A stretch of 64,000 nt of DNA, taken from contig NZ_JAJALK010000003.1 in the NCBI RefSeq assembly GCF_020523825.1, positions 186,001 to 250,000 on the forward strand, given 5' to 3'. Position 1 is the first letter of the stretch, and each line of letters starts with the position of its first letter. The position numbers were made by a program, and so were the translations under genes. Positions 54,940-64,000 of this stretch are shown here, piece by piece. The stretch is from Methylobacterium brachiatum. Its GTDB lineage: Bacteria; Pseudomonadota; Alphaproteobacteria; Rhizobiales; Beijerinckiaceae. Under the pieces are notes generated by a model that searched no databases, was not told the origin of the DNA, and saw nothing but the letters and a program-made list of their open reading frames with translations.

Positions 54940-56208
54940 TCAGACGAGGAGCAGGGCTCCGAGCGCGAGCACGAGGGCGGGCGGCATCACCAGCAGGCCG
55001 AGCTTGAGGAACTGCCAGGCCGACACGTCCTCGCCCTCGCGGCGGATCGCGGTGAGCCACAGGATCGTGGCCAGTGACCCGGTCACCGAGAGGTTCGGCC
55101 CGAGATCGACGCCGATCAGAATCGCGCCGGCGACCTTGTGCGAGACCTCGGCCGCCTGGACCGCGGCCCCGGCCAGCAGCCCGGCCGGCAGGTTGTTCAC
55201 GAGGTTCGACCCGAAGGCGACGATGGCCCCGCCCGCCCAGGCGGTGGCGGCGGGGTCGGCCTGGGCGTAGCCTTTCAGGGTATCGGCCAGCAGGGTGAGG
55301 ATCCCGGTCTTCTCCAGGGCCTCGACCAGCACGAACAGGCCGGCCACCAGCGGCAGCACCGCCCAGGACACGTCCTTCACCACCTCGACCAGGCCGCCGC
55401 GGTTGAGCGCCACCACCAGCAGGGTCGTGGCGAGGCCGGCCACGAAGGTGGGCAGGCCGAGCTCGATTCCGGCGGCCGAGGCCCCGATCAGCGCGCCCGC
55501 GGTGGCGATGATGCCGAGCCCCGCGACCTTGCCGCCCAGCCCGAGGCGCACGGTCTCGACCTCGGTCTTGATGGTCTGGCCCTTGAGCCGGCTGTTCTGG
55601 GTCAGCCGCAGCACCGCGTAGGTCGCGACGATCGCCAGGACCGAGGGCAGCGCGAAGGTTGCGAGCCACTGGCCGAGGGGCGGCATGTCGGTGGCGAACA
55701 CCACGAGGTTGGCCGGGTTCGAGATCGGCAGCACGAAGCTCGCCGCGTTGGCGATGAAGGCGCAGATGAACAGGTAGGGCAGGGGCTCGGCGTCGGCGGC
55801 CTTGGCGGCGGCGTAGACCGCGGGCGTCAGCACCACCGCGCAGGCATCGTTGGACAGGAACACCGTCACCACCGTGCCGACGATGTAGATCAGCAGGAAC
55901 AGCCGGGTCGGCGAGCCCTTGGCGGCGCGCACGGAGAGGCCGGCCAGCCAATCGAACAGCCCTTCCTTCCGTGCAATCTCGGCAAGCAGCATCATGCCGA
56001 CGAGGAACAGGTAGACGTCGGTGCCCTTGGAGACGCCGTCGAGGGCGACCTGCCAGGGCAGCAGGCCGAGCACGACCAGCAGGGCGGCGCCGAGCACCGC
56101 CCAGATCGCCTCCGGCCACGAGAACGGGCGCACGATCACGCCCAGGGTGGCGAGCGCGGCGATGCCCCAGGTCGCCAGGTTCGGTGTCAGGGTCAGTCCA
56201 GCAAACAC
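54940..56208 (-). CDS. ArsB-like anion transporter (IT superfamily)
   Basis: A 422-residue polytopic carrier of the ArsB/SLC13 ion-transporter superfamily. Two inverted halves: VFLSNDACAVVLTPAVYA and FVLPISNPANLVVF in the first, GSNLVNNLPAGLLAGAA and GVDLGPNLSVTGSLATILWL in the second, the motifs of ArsB arsenite carriers. No arsR, arsC or arsA is in the window, so arsenite export is likely but not sure; another anion is possible. GTG start at 56208. 51 nt after the metallophosphoesterase, 73 nt before the DMT gene. Confidence 0.85.
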   Translation of the reverse strand: MFAGLTLTPNLATWGIAALATLGVIVRPFSWPEAIWAVLGAALLVVLGLLPWQVALDGVSKGTDVYLFLVGMMLLAEIARKEGLFDWLAGLSVRAAKGSPTRLFLLIYIVGTVVTVFLSNDACAVVLTPAVYAAAKAADAEPLPYLFICAFIANAASFVLPISNPANLVVFATDMPPLGQWLATFALPSVLAIVATYAVLRLTQNSRLKGQTIKTEVETVRLGLGGKVAGLGIIATAGALIGASAAGIELGLPTFVAGLATTLLVVALNRGGLVEVVKDVSWAVLPLVAGLFVLVEALEKTGILTLLADTLKGYAQADPAATAWAGGAIVAFGSNLVNNLPAGLLAGAAVQAAEVSHKVAGAILIGVDLGPNLSVTGSLATILWLTAIRREGEDVSAWQFLKLGLLVMPPALVLALGALLLV

Positions 56209-56259
56209 GTCGAAACATCTCCCCCCGGAGTCGTGGTGAGGATCACCACTGGGTCACGA

Positions 56260-57561
56260 TCACCACTTGCGGCCGTAGCGGTTGGGCCCGAGCTGGTCGC
56301 CGCGCACGCCCTTGCCGACCCAGGATTGGATCCGGCCCGCGTCGCTCCCCGGTTTATGCGGCATCGGTGGTGGTGCCACGCTGTCCGAGGCGGCGATCAC
56401 CGGCTCGATCACGTCGGTGTCGACGAAATCGGGGCCGTGGCCGGGCCAGCGTCCATCGACCGCCTCGACCTGGATGCTGCGTCCGGCCCCGTCCCAGGCC
56501 AGAGCCGTCTCGTAGCAGCGCGAATCCGGACGACGCTCCATCAGCAGCCAGGGTCCGGTATCGACCCGGCAATGGACGTAATCCGGCGGGGCATCGGACA
56601 GCACAAGTGCCCGGACCGTGACCCGCCCTTCGGCGTCGAGCTCCATGCCGCTGCTCGCGGGCGACGTCGGAAGGGTGGCGACCCGCCGGTCGGCCGGGCT
56701 GGTGATCAGCACGAAGGGCGCGGTCCGGTCCAGGGCGCGGAAGCGCCAGCTCGTCACCGGCCCGTCGATCGCCGCGACCGCGTAGCCGACCGAGCCGTCC
56801 TCGTTCTGCCCCACCGAGCGGGCGGCGGCGTAGAGGGTCCGGCCGTCGGGGGCGAGCTCGTTGTAATGGGTGTGGCCCATCTCCACGAGGCGCACCCGCG
56901 TCGCCCAGAACAGGCCGCCGATGTCGAGGCGCTCGTCCGGCTCGCGCAGGTCGTCGGGATAGGCGTGCATGAACACCGCGCACGGAATCTTCTGCGCGCC
57001 GGCCTCGGCGAGCTGGTCGCTCAGCCACTGCGTCTGCGGGCGGCCGAGCCGGAAATCCAGCCCGATGCCTTTCCGGCCGAAACCCGGGCTGACCATGTCG
57101 ACGAACAGGCAGCGCACGCCCTGGATATCCATGCTCGCGCAGTAATGCGGGACCGGTTCGACCGGCCAGGTTTCCGGGCAGCCGGAGGGCGGCTGCTCCA
57201 GGTTCCAGACCACCGGCTCCGGCAGGCGGTCGCCCAGGCTCGCCGCGAAGGCCTGGAAATCGTCCATCCGGCCGTGCTGGCGGTCGTGGTCGCCGGGGAT
57301 CAGGCGCACCGGCAGGTCGGGATGCCGGTCCAGCGCGGCCTTCAGGATCCGGTATTCCGAAGCGTAGCCGTTCTCGGCCAAGTCGCCGGGCAGGTACACG
57401 AAGTCGAACAGGTCGCGCGGGGCGATCGCGGCGATCTGGTCGAAGATCGCGTTGAGGTCGTGGGCATTCCGGGCCGCTTCGTCCTGCAGATGCAGGTCGC
57501 CGACATGCAGGAAGACGAGCGGCTCGCGCCGCGGCGCGGGGCGGGGATCGGGGGCGGACAT
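56260..57561 (-). CDS. Metallophosphoesterase with C-terminal beta domain
   Basis: A 433-residue calcineurin-like enzyme. The metal motifs are in the N-terminal 250 residues: VGDLHLQDEAA, YLPGDLAENG, IPGDHDRQHG, AVFMHAYPDD, VEMGHTHYNE. Residues 290-390 look like a beta-sandwich (RVTVRALVLSDAPPDYVHCRVD), and the tail is basic/aromatic, ending YGRKW. No signal peptide. AGGAG 6 nt before the ATG. 20 nt downstream of the MFS gene and 51 nt upstream of the ArsB-like gene: probably one operon. Substrate unknown. Confidence 0.87.
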   Translation of the reverse strand: MSAPDPRPAPRREPLVFLHVGDLHLQDEAARNAHDLNAIFDQIAAIAPRDLFDFVYLPGDLAENGYASEYRILKAALDRHPDLPVRLIPGDHDRQHGRMDDFQAFAASLGDRLPEPVVWNLEQPPSGCPETWPVEPVPHYCASMDIQGVRCLFVDMVSPGFGRKGIGLDFRLGRPQTQWLSDQLAEAGAQKIPCAVFMHAYPDDLREPDERLDIGGLFWATRVRLVEMGHTHYNELAPDGRTLYAAARSVGQNEDGSVGYAVAAIDGPVTSWRFRALDRTAPFVLITSPADRRVATLPTSPASSGMELDAEGRVTVRALVLSDAPPDYVHCRVDTGPWLLMERRPDSRCYETALAWDGAGRSIQVEAVDGRWPGHGPDFVDTDVIEPVIAASDSVAPPPMPHKPGSDAGRIQSWVGKGVRGDQLGPNRYGRKW

Positions 57562-57581
57562 GGGGCGCTCCTGCCGGCCGG

Positions 57582-58907
57582 TCAGGCGCGCGCCGGCACG
57601 GCCGGGGGCAGGCCGGCACCACTATCCGGCGTGCCGGTGGCGGCTTCCCCGCCCCGGGTCTCGGGCATCAGCGTCAGGTAGAGGACGAAGCCGAGGCCGG
57701 CGATCGCCGCCAGCGCCAGGAACGCCGCGGAATACCCGGCCGACACGATGATCAGCCCGGCCAGCGTCGCGCTCACCGAGGCGCCGACACCCTGGGCGGT
57801 GGCCACCGCGCCCTGGGCGGCGTTGAACCGTCCGGCGCCCCGGGTCAGGTCGGCCACGACGATCGGGAACAGGGCGCCGTAGATCCCGGCCCCGACCCCG
57901 TCGAGAAGCTGCACGCCGACCAGCCAGAACGGGTTGTCCGAAAGGGTGTAGAGCACGCCGCGCAAAGCCAGCACGCCGAAGGCGGCGAGGAAGATCGGCT
58001 TGCGCCCGATGATGTCGGCCTTGGCGCCGACGAAGATCGCCACCGGCACCATCACGCATTGCGCCGCGACGATGCACACGGCGATCAGCGAGGTCGCATG
58101 GTCCTTGCCGGAGAGGTGGGTGAGCAGCTGGCCGACCGAGGTCAGCATCGCCGCATTGGACAGGTGGAAGATCGCGCAGAGCACGGCGAACAGCATCAGC
58201 GGCTTGTTCTGCAGCAAGGTCGCCAGGCCCGACGGCTTCTCGTCCGCCTTGGCCTCCGCCTCGGTCATGCCGCGGGCGAGGTCGTCGTCGATCGCGTCGG
58301 CCGGGACCATCAGCATGGCGCCGATCGAGAGCGCGGCCAGCACGCCCATCAGCCAGAACACGACTATCGGCCCGAAGAAATAGGCGAGCCCCCCGGCGAT
58401 GGCCGCGGACGCCGCGTTGCCGGCGTGGTTGAAGCCCTCGTTGCGGCCGATCCGCTTGGCGAACATTTTCGGGCCGACCACGCCGAGCGTGATCGCGGCC
58501 AGCGCCGGCGGGAAGATCGTGCCGGCCACGCCGGCGATCGATTGGGTGGCGGTGACGAGGTAGAAATTCGAGATGAACGGCAGGATCAGGCAGCTCACCG
58601 TCACCGCGACGGCGCCGCCGATCACCACGGCGCGCTTGTGGTTGGTGGCGTCGATGAGGGCGCCGGCCGGCGTCTGAGCCACGAGCCCGAGGATACCCGC
58701 GATGGTCATGACCAGGCCGGTGGTGGCCTCGTTCCAGCCCTGGTCCGGCCCGCGCACCGCGATCAGGTAGATCGCCAGATAGGGCCCGAGCCCGTCGCGC
58801 ACGTCGGCCAGGAAGAAGTTGAGGGCGTCGAGGCCGCGCAGGGCCTTGGCGGAGGGAGTCCGGACGGTCGCGCCGCGCGCCGCCGCTCCGGTATCGGTCC
58901 TGTCCAT
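57582..58907 (-). CDS. MFS transporter
   Basis: A 441-residue, 12-helix major facilitator. Helix 1 begins LRGLDALNFFLADVRDGLGPYLAIYL, motif A-like PAGALIDATNHKRAVV follows helix 2, and a second motif A copy GAKADIIGRKPIF lies after the central loop (about 205-235, charged). The FFLADVRDGLGP start is typical of MFS proteins found with phosphoesterases or metal-resistance genes. First gene of the four-gene minus-strand operon. Substrate not deducible. Confidence 0.9.
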   Translation of the reverse strand: MDRTDTGAAARGATVRTPSAKALRGLDALNFFLADVRDGLGPYLAIYLIAVRGPDQGWNEATTGLVMTIAGILGLVAQTPAGALIDATNHKRAVVIGGAVAVTVSCLILPFISNFYLVTATQSIAGVAGTIFPPALAAITLGVVGPKMFAKRIGRNEGFNHAGNAASAAIAGGLAYFFGPIVVFWLMGVLAALSIGAMLMVPADAIDDDLARGMTEAEAKADEKPSGLATLLQNKPLMLFAVLCAIFHLSNAAMLTSVGQLLTHLSGKDHATSLIAVCIVAAQCVMVPVAIFVGAKADIIGRKPIFLAAFGVLALRGVLYTLSDNPFWLVGVQLLDGVGAGIYGALFPIVVADLTRGAGRFNAAQGAVATAQGVGASVSATLAGLIIVSAGYSAAFLALAAIAGLGFVLYLTLMPETRGGEAATGTPDSGAGLPPAVPARA

Positions 58908-59052
58908 CCTGCCCTGGCCCCCGCACGCATGCCGCCGCGGACGACCCGATCCGGGCCGGCACGCGACGAGCTTGACGCCCGCTTAATCCATCAGTTCCCT
59001 GGAATCGTTCAAGATTGCGCGTTTCGGCGTGATTCTCAGGCCGTTGAGGGGT

Positions 59053-60434
<1,382 letters not shown>

Positions 60435-60450
<16 letters not shown>

Positions 60451-61898
60451 GGCAGGTCCAGCACGAAGGTGGTCTCGGGCTCACCGTCGATGAGCCTGAC
60501 CGCGCCGCGATGCGCCAGAGCGATCTCGCGCACGATTGCGAGACCCAGCCCGGTCCCGTCCGGCCGGCCGGTCACGAACGGCTCGAACAGGCCGGTGCGG
60601 ATCGCCGGGTCGATGCCGGAGCCGGTGTCGGACACCCGCAGATGCAGGCGCATCGCGCCGTCGACGGTCACCCGCTCGGCGGCGAGGCGGACCTGTCCGC
60701 CCGGGGGCGTGTGCTGAAGGGCGTTGAGCAGCAGATTGTCGAGGGCGCGGGCGATCTGGGGCCCGTCGATCTGCGGCCGGTCCCCCCGGGGCAAGGATTC
60801 CGCCGCGATCGCGATCCGGACGGCGCGGGCGCTCGCCAGATCCTCGTGCAGCCGGGCGCAATCGGCCAGCAGCGCGGCGATGTCGGTGGGGGCGCGGTTC
60901 AGCGTCCGGGCCTGGGTGAGATTGAGGAGGTCGCGCAGCAGGTTGTCGACCCGGGCGATCTGGCCGAGCACGCTCTCCAGCGCCACCGTGGCGCGGGCCG
61001 GATCGCCGCTGACCAGGGCGTTCTCGGCCTTCAGCCGCATGGCCGCGATCGGGTTGCGGATCTCGTGGGCGATGCTGGCGGCGAGGCGGCCGACGGCGGC
61101 CAGGCGCTCGGCGGCGACCACCCGGGCGCGGGCCTCCCGCAGGCGCCCGCCCGCGGCGTTGAGGGTGTCGACCAGGCGGTCGAGCTCGCGCTCGCCGGTC
61201 GGGTCGAGATGCGGCAGGTCCTCGCCGTCCGGCCGCGGCGCCGCCAGGGCGGCCTCCAGCCGGGCGATCCGGCCCGAGAACCCGTACAGGAACCACCCGA
61301 GAAAGGCCGCCGAGCCCAGCACCGTCACGGCCAGGAATCCGAGGCCCGCCAGGAAGCGGGTATAGGCCGGGCCGTCGTTGACGTGAGCGCGGCCCATGGT
61401 CCAGGCGGTCAGCCCGGCTTCCGGCCCGTGCAGGGGGCAGCCCTGGATCAGCAGCACCTGCGTGCGGCTCGGTCGGCGCAGCGACACCGCGTGGTCGACC
61501 CGCAGCGCCTGGGCGTTCACCCCCGCGATGCTGTCGCGCTCGGCCTCGGGCAGGTCGGTCTTCGGCCCGGTGCCCTCGTAGGTCGGATAGGCGTAGGCGA
61601 CCGGCCCCTCCACGGCGCTCCAGACCCCGCCCTCGATGCCCGGATAGAGATCGAGCGCGGCCGCGACGGTGGGGCCGAGCCGGGCCCGGGCGATGCCGCC
61701 CTCGCTGCGGCGCGCCAGGGCGGCGTAGCGATCGATGATCTCCCGGCAGGCGCGATTGACCGCGACCTCGGCCTGGGCAACCTGGACGGCGGTGGATTGG
61801 CTGTAGAAACCGAACATGAGGTAGGCGGTGGCCGCCGCCGAGGCCAGCAGCAGGAACCACAGGGCGAGCAGCCGGGCGCGCAGGCTATAGGCCGTCAC
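60435..61898 (-). CDS. Sensor histidine kinase
   Basis: A 487-residue membrane kinase: helix 1 at 9-30, a ~150-residue periplasmic sensor (with one Cys in IQGCPL), helix 2 at 183-206, a HAMP-like linker, phospho-acceptor His278 in SIAHEIRNPI, and a catalytic domain with N-box NLLLNALQHTP, G1 SDTGSGIDP and G2 GTGLGLAI. Start GTG 61898 with GGAGG 10 nt upstream. Coupled to the NtrC-type regulator, its evident partner. The signal is unknown. Confidence 0.93.
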
Positions 61899-62064
61899 GG
61901 CGCTGGGTCCTCCGGGGCGCCGGCCGCCCCCGGCCAAGCGGATATCCGGGTGGGCACGCTGTGGAAACGGTGGCACAGAGGTGCGCGATTGAAATCGGCC
62001 GCTGGACCTCGCGGCGTTTGCGCGCTTCTGTCGAAGCGTTCTGCCAATCGGCTGCCGGAGACGG

Positions 62065-62412
62065 ATGGTGTCACAATCCCTCGTCGATCGGGCCGCGCTC
62101 GACGAACTTGAAGGTGTCATCGGCACCGAGAAGCTCGCCCGCCTGCTCGACCGTTTCACCGCGAGCCTCGCCACGGCCTTCGACGGCGCGGAGCGGGGCG
62201 AGGCGGATTACGCCCGCGAGGCGCACACACTCGTGTCGATGTCGGGCATGCTGGGCTGCGCCGAATTGAGCCGGGCGTGCCGGGATTTCGAGCAATCCGC
62301 GAAGGGCGGCGGCGGCGATTTCACGGCCGCGCTCGTGGACCTTCGCAAGCTGCGCGACGCCACCGTGACGGCCCTGCGCGATCTGCGCGACGACAAGCGG
62401 GCCGCCGAGTAG
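62065..62412 (+). CDS. Stand-alone Hpt (histidine phosphotransfer) domain protein
   Basis: 115 residues, one four-helix Hpt domain. Phospho-acceptor His54 lies in REAHTLVSMSGMLGCAEL, which matches the family pattern AHTLKGSAGNLG, though the usual Lys-Gly after His-Thr-Leu is Val-Ser. GGAG lies just upstream of the ATG (a GTG one codon later is also possible). Encoded between two kinases and opposite to both; its stop lies 4 nt from that of the HWE kinase. It may relay phosphate from a hybrid kinase elsewhere. Confidence 0.85.
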   Translation: MVSQSLVDRAALDELEGVIGTEKLARLLDRFTASLATAFDGAERGEADYAREAHTLVSMSGMLGCAELSRACRDFEQSAKGGGGDFTAALVDLRKLRDATVTALRDLRDDKRAAE

Positions 62413-62416
62413 GATC

Positions 62417-63664
62417 TCACCCGGCCGTGACGGCGGCGAGCGGTGCCTCGAAGGTCAGCACCGCTCCGGTCGGCGGATAGCTCAGCTGCGCGGTGCCGCC
62501 GAAGCTGTGGGCGAGGCTCCGGGCGATCAGGCGCGTCCCGAACCCGGTCCGGGTCGGCGGGCTGACCGGCGGGCCGCCGACCTCCTCCCAGCGGAATCGC
62601 AGGGTCGCGCCCTCGCCGGCGGCGGTGACGGCCCAGGCGATGACCACCTGCCCGGTGGGCACCGAGAGCGCGCCGTACTTGGCGGCGTTGGTGCCGAGCT
62701 CGTGCAGCATCAGCGCCAGGACCATGCCGTGGCGCGGGCCGAGCGTGACGTCGGCACCCTCCACCCGGAACCGCCCGGCGACGCCGTCGCCATGAAGCGA
62801 GACCGCCCCCTCGACCAGCCCGACCAGGGAGGCCGCCGCGAAGGAGCCCTGGAGCAGAACGTCGTGAGCCTGGGCCAGCGCCAGCAGCCGGGCGGCCAGC
62901 GCCTCGCCGGCGGCTTCGAGCGAGCCGGCGTTGCGCAGGGTCTGCGCCGCAACCGCCTGGACCATGGCCAGGGTGTTCTTCATCCGGTGGGACAGTTCCT
63001 GCATCAGCAGGGTCTGGCGCGCCTCGGTGAGCTTCAGCTCGGTGATGTCGCGCGAGGCCGCCAGGATGCGGTCCGGGCGACCGGGCCGGCCGCCGACCGG
63101 GCTCACCGCGATATCCCACCAGGTCACGGTCCGGCCGGATTCGAGCTTGGCCTGGAAGCGGCTCGCGCCGCCGAGCCGCGCCTTGGCGAGCGACGCCGCG
63201 ACCGCCTCCCGGTCCTCGTCGCGGATCCAGAGGTCGATCCAGGGGCGGCCGATCAGGTCCGCGAGGTTCCGGCCGCAGAGACCGGCCGGGCCGTTCTCGC
63301 CCGCAGTGATCAGGATGCCGTTGCAATCCAGGATCTCGAGGACGTCGGCCGCGACCTGCAGCATCCCGGGGGCGGTCAGCGCGCCCGCCCAGGAGGGCGC
63401 CGACCAGGTCTCGACGCGGCCGGATTCCGGGTGATGGAGCGGTGGCGGCGCCGGGGCAGGAAACGGCTCACGCCCGAGGCGCCCGGATTCGACGCGGCTC
63501 GCGGCCTCGATGATGCGGCCGAGCCGCCGGCTGCGCTGCCGTTCAGCATCCGCCTGTTTGGTCGCCTGCATCAGCAGGTCGCGCAGACGCAGGTTCTCGG
63601 CTTCCAGCGCGGCGAGGCGTCGGTCCGTCCCGTCCGCCCGCGGCAACACGAGGCCCGCATCCAT
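62417..63664 (-). CDS. PAS-domain HWE-family histidine kinase
   Basis: A 415-residue soluble kinase. A coiled coil (13-45), Pro-rich linker, PAS domain (about 103-213, with VTWWDIAVSPVGGRPGRPDRI), then the HWE kinase core: phospho-acceptor His226 in LSHRMKNTLAMVQAVAAQTL, N-box MLHELGTNAAKYGALSVP, the W-x-E element in FRWEEVGGPP, and G-box FGTRLIARSL. HWE kinases in this group often feed PhyR-EcfG stress signalling or single-domain regulators. No membrane segment. No cognate receiver lies beside it. Confidence 0.92.
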   Translation of the reverse strand: MDAGLVLPRADGTDRRLAALEAENLRLRDLLMQATKQADAERQRSRRLGRIIEAASRVESGRLGREPFPAPAPPPLHHPESGRVETWSAPSWAGALTAPGMLQVAADVLEILDCNGILITAGENGPAGLCGRNLADLIGRPWIDLWIRDEDREAVAASLAKARLGGASRFQAKLESGRTVTWWDIAVSPVGGRPGRPDRILAASRDITELKLTEARQTLLMQELSHRMKNTLAMVQAVAAQTLRNAGSLEAAGEALAARLLALAQAHDVLLQGSFAAASLVGLVEGAVSLHGDGVAGRFRVEGADVTLGPRHGMVLALMLHELGTNAAKYGALSVPTGQVVIAWAVTAAGEGATLRFRWEEVGGPPVSPPTRTGFGTRLIARSLAHSFGGTAQLSYPPTGAVLTFEAPLAAVTAG

Positions 63665-63921
63665 CGCTCGCCCCCGTCTCGGCTTCGATCCCCCCGCGGC
63701 GCAGGCGCCGCAAAAGACCCTCCGACGGTGCGGCGCGGCGACGCGATGTCGAAGCTCGGGCGCGCCGGCGGATCGAACCGCTTCTGGTGACGCGCTCCGC
63801 TCGCGACCGCACGAAACGAAGGGTAGGCGAGGCTAGCACGATATCTGGGATAATCAAATGAGCCGTGTATTCGCCGCCGCCGGGCAACCAGAAGATCAAG
63901 TTCGGGCGACGACGAAGTCCG

Positions 63922-64000
63922 TCATTTGTTCCGCATCAGCAGGACCAGCCAGCCGATCCCGAGGATGAAGATCACCAGGCCGATCGAGACGAAGACCGGC
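63922..64000 (-). CDS. 3' end of a small membrane protein gene (runs off the window)
   Basis: The last 25 codons before a TGA at 63924-63922 read PVFVSIGLVIFILGIGWLVL and then LMRNK: one hydrophobic helix with a short basic tail. The start lies beyond the window. Codon third positions are G/C. Could be a one- or two-helix small protein; no family assigned. The 257 nt between it and the HWE kinase hold no gene I can support. Confidence 0.5.
   Translation of the reverse strand, partial: PVFVSIGLVIFILGIGWLVLLMRNK

Noticed and set aside
58974-58998. GGAAC-N16-CGTC on the minus strand before the MFS gene, resembling an EcfG promoter
   Set aside because: Last base differs from CGTT; one mismatch in a 9-base motif is common by chance in this composition.
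63908-63932. Second GGAAC-N16-CGTC upstream of the HWE kinase
   Set aside because: Mismatch at the -10 and overlaps the stop region of the neighbouring gene, 244 nt from the kinase start.

Overview
The window is GC-rich (third codon positions almost all G or C) and reads as chromosomal DNA of an alphaproteobacterium in the Rhizobiales. Methylobacteriaceae (Methylobacterium or a close relative) is the most likely family. This is inferred from gene order (rpsF-rpsR-DUF2232-rplI-dnaB; pdxJ-acpS-lepB-rnc-era; rpsB-tsf-//-pyrH-frr-cdsA-dxr-//-rseP-bamA-lpxD-fabZ-lpxA-lpxI-lpxB), a C-terminally extended S2 protein, LpxI in place of LpxH, a DUF1640-like coiled-coil protein and several intergenic inverted-repeat families. 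No rRNA, tRNA, CRISPR array, intact insertion sequence or replication origin was seen.

Layout. 1-5.3 kb (mostly minus): a DUF2076 protein, an Omp25-like beta-barrel, pgeF, a small plus-strand gene, a MidA-type methyltransferase and lgt. 5.3-7.6 kb: a cupin / SMP-30 lactonase / VOC cluster directly upstream of lgt. 7.7-12 kb: dnaB and the rpsF-rpsR-DUF2232-rplI ribosomal cluster; the gap before dnaB carries a LexA-type box. 12.3-16.3 kb (plus): pdxJ, acpS, lepB, rnc and era, mostly overlapping end to start. 16.4-20.6 kb: a prolyl oligopeptidase, two rRNA-modification genes and a DUF1640-like gene. 20.7-23.05 kb: rpsB and tsf, closed by a strong terminator. 23.05-25.0 kb: an AT-rich islet with a fatty-acid-hydroxylase-family membrane protein, interrupting the usual tsf-pyrH neighbourhood. 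25-27 kb (minus): a lipid kinase coupled to a metallophosphoesterase.

27-30.6 kb (plus): pyrH, frr, cdsA, dxr. 30.8-34.4 kb: a TetR regulator divergent from an EmrA/EmrB-type efflux pair, with two near-identical 19-nt palindromes between them. 34.6-43.3 kb: envelope biogenesis, with RseP, BamA and the lipid A genes from lpxD to lpxB. 43.5-48.2 kb: envelope and secreted accessory genes, including a 2OG-Fe(II) oxygenase, an SbmA/BacA-ABCD-like transporter and a small exported protein behind a textbook EcfG-type stress promoter. 48.2-50.7 kb: edd-eda (Entner-Doudoroff). 51-54 kb: periplasmic asparaginase, a small protein and an acyltransferase. 53.9-58.9 kb (minus): a probable four-gene operon of an MFS transporter, a metallophosphoesterase, an ArsB-like carrier and a tandem-duplicated YdcZ-type DMT protein. 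59-63.7 kb: signalling, with an NtrC-type regulator overlapping its histidine kinase, a stand-alone Hpt protein and an HWE histidine kinase. The window ends in the 3' end of a small membrane protein gene.

Most of the window is conserved housekeeping DNA tied together by translational coupling: nine adjacent pairs overlap by exactly 4 nt. The less ordinary content is in control elements (LexA-type box before dnaB, EcfG promoter, twin TetR palindromes, rpsB leader hairpins) and in small accessory modules. I saw no convincing previously undescribed multi-gene defence or biosynthetic system.
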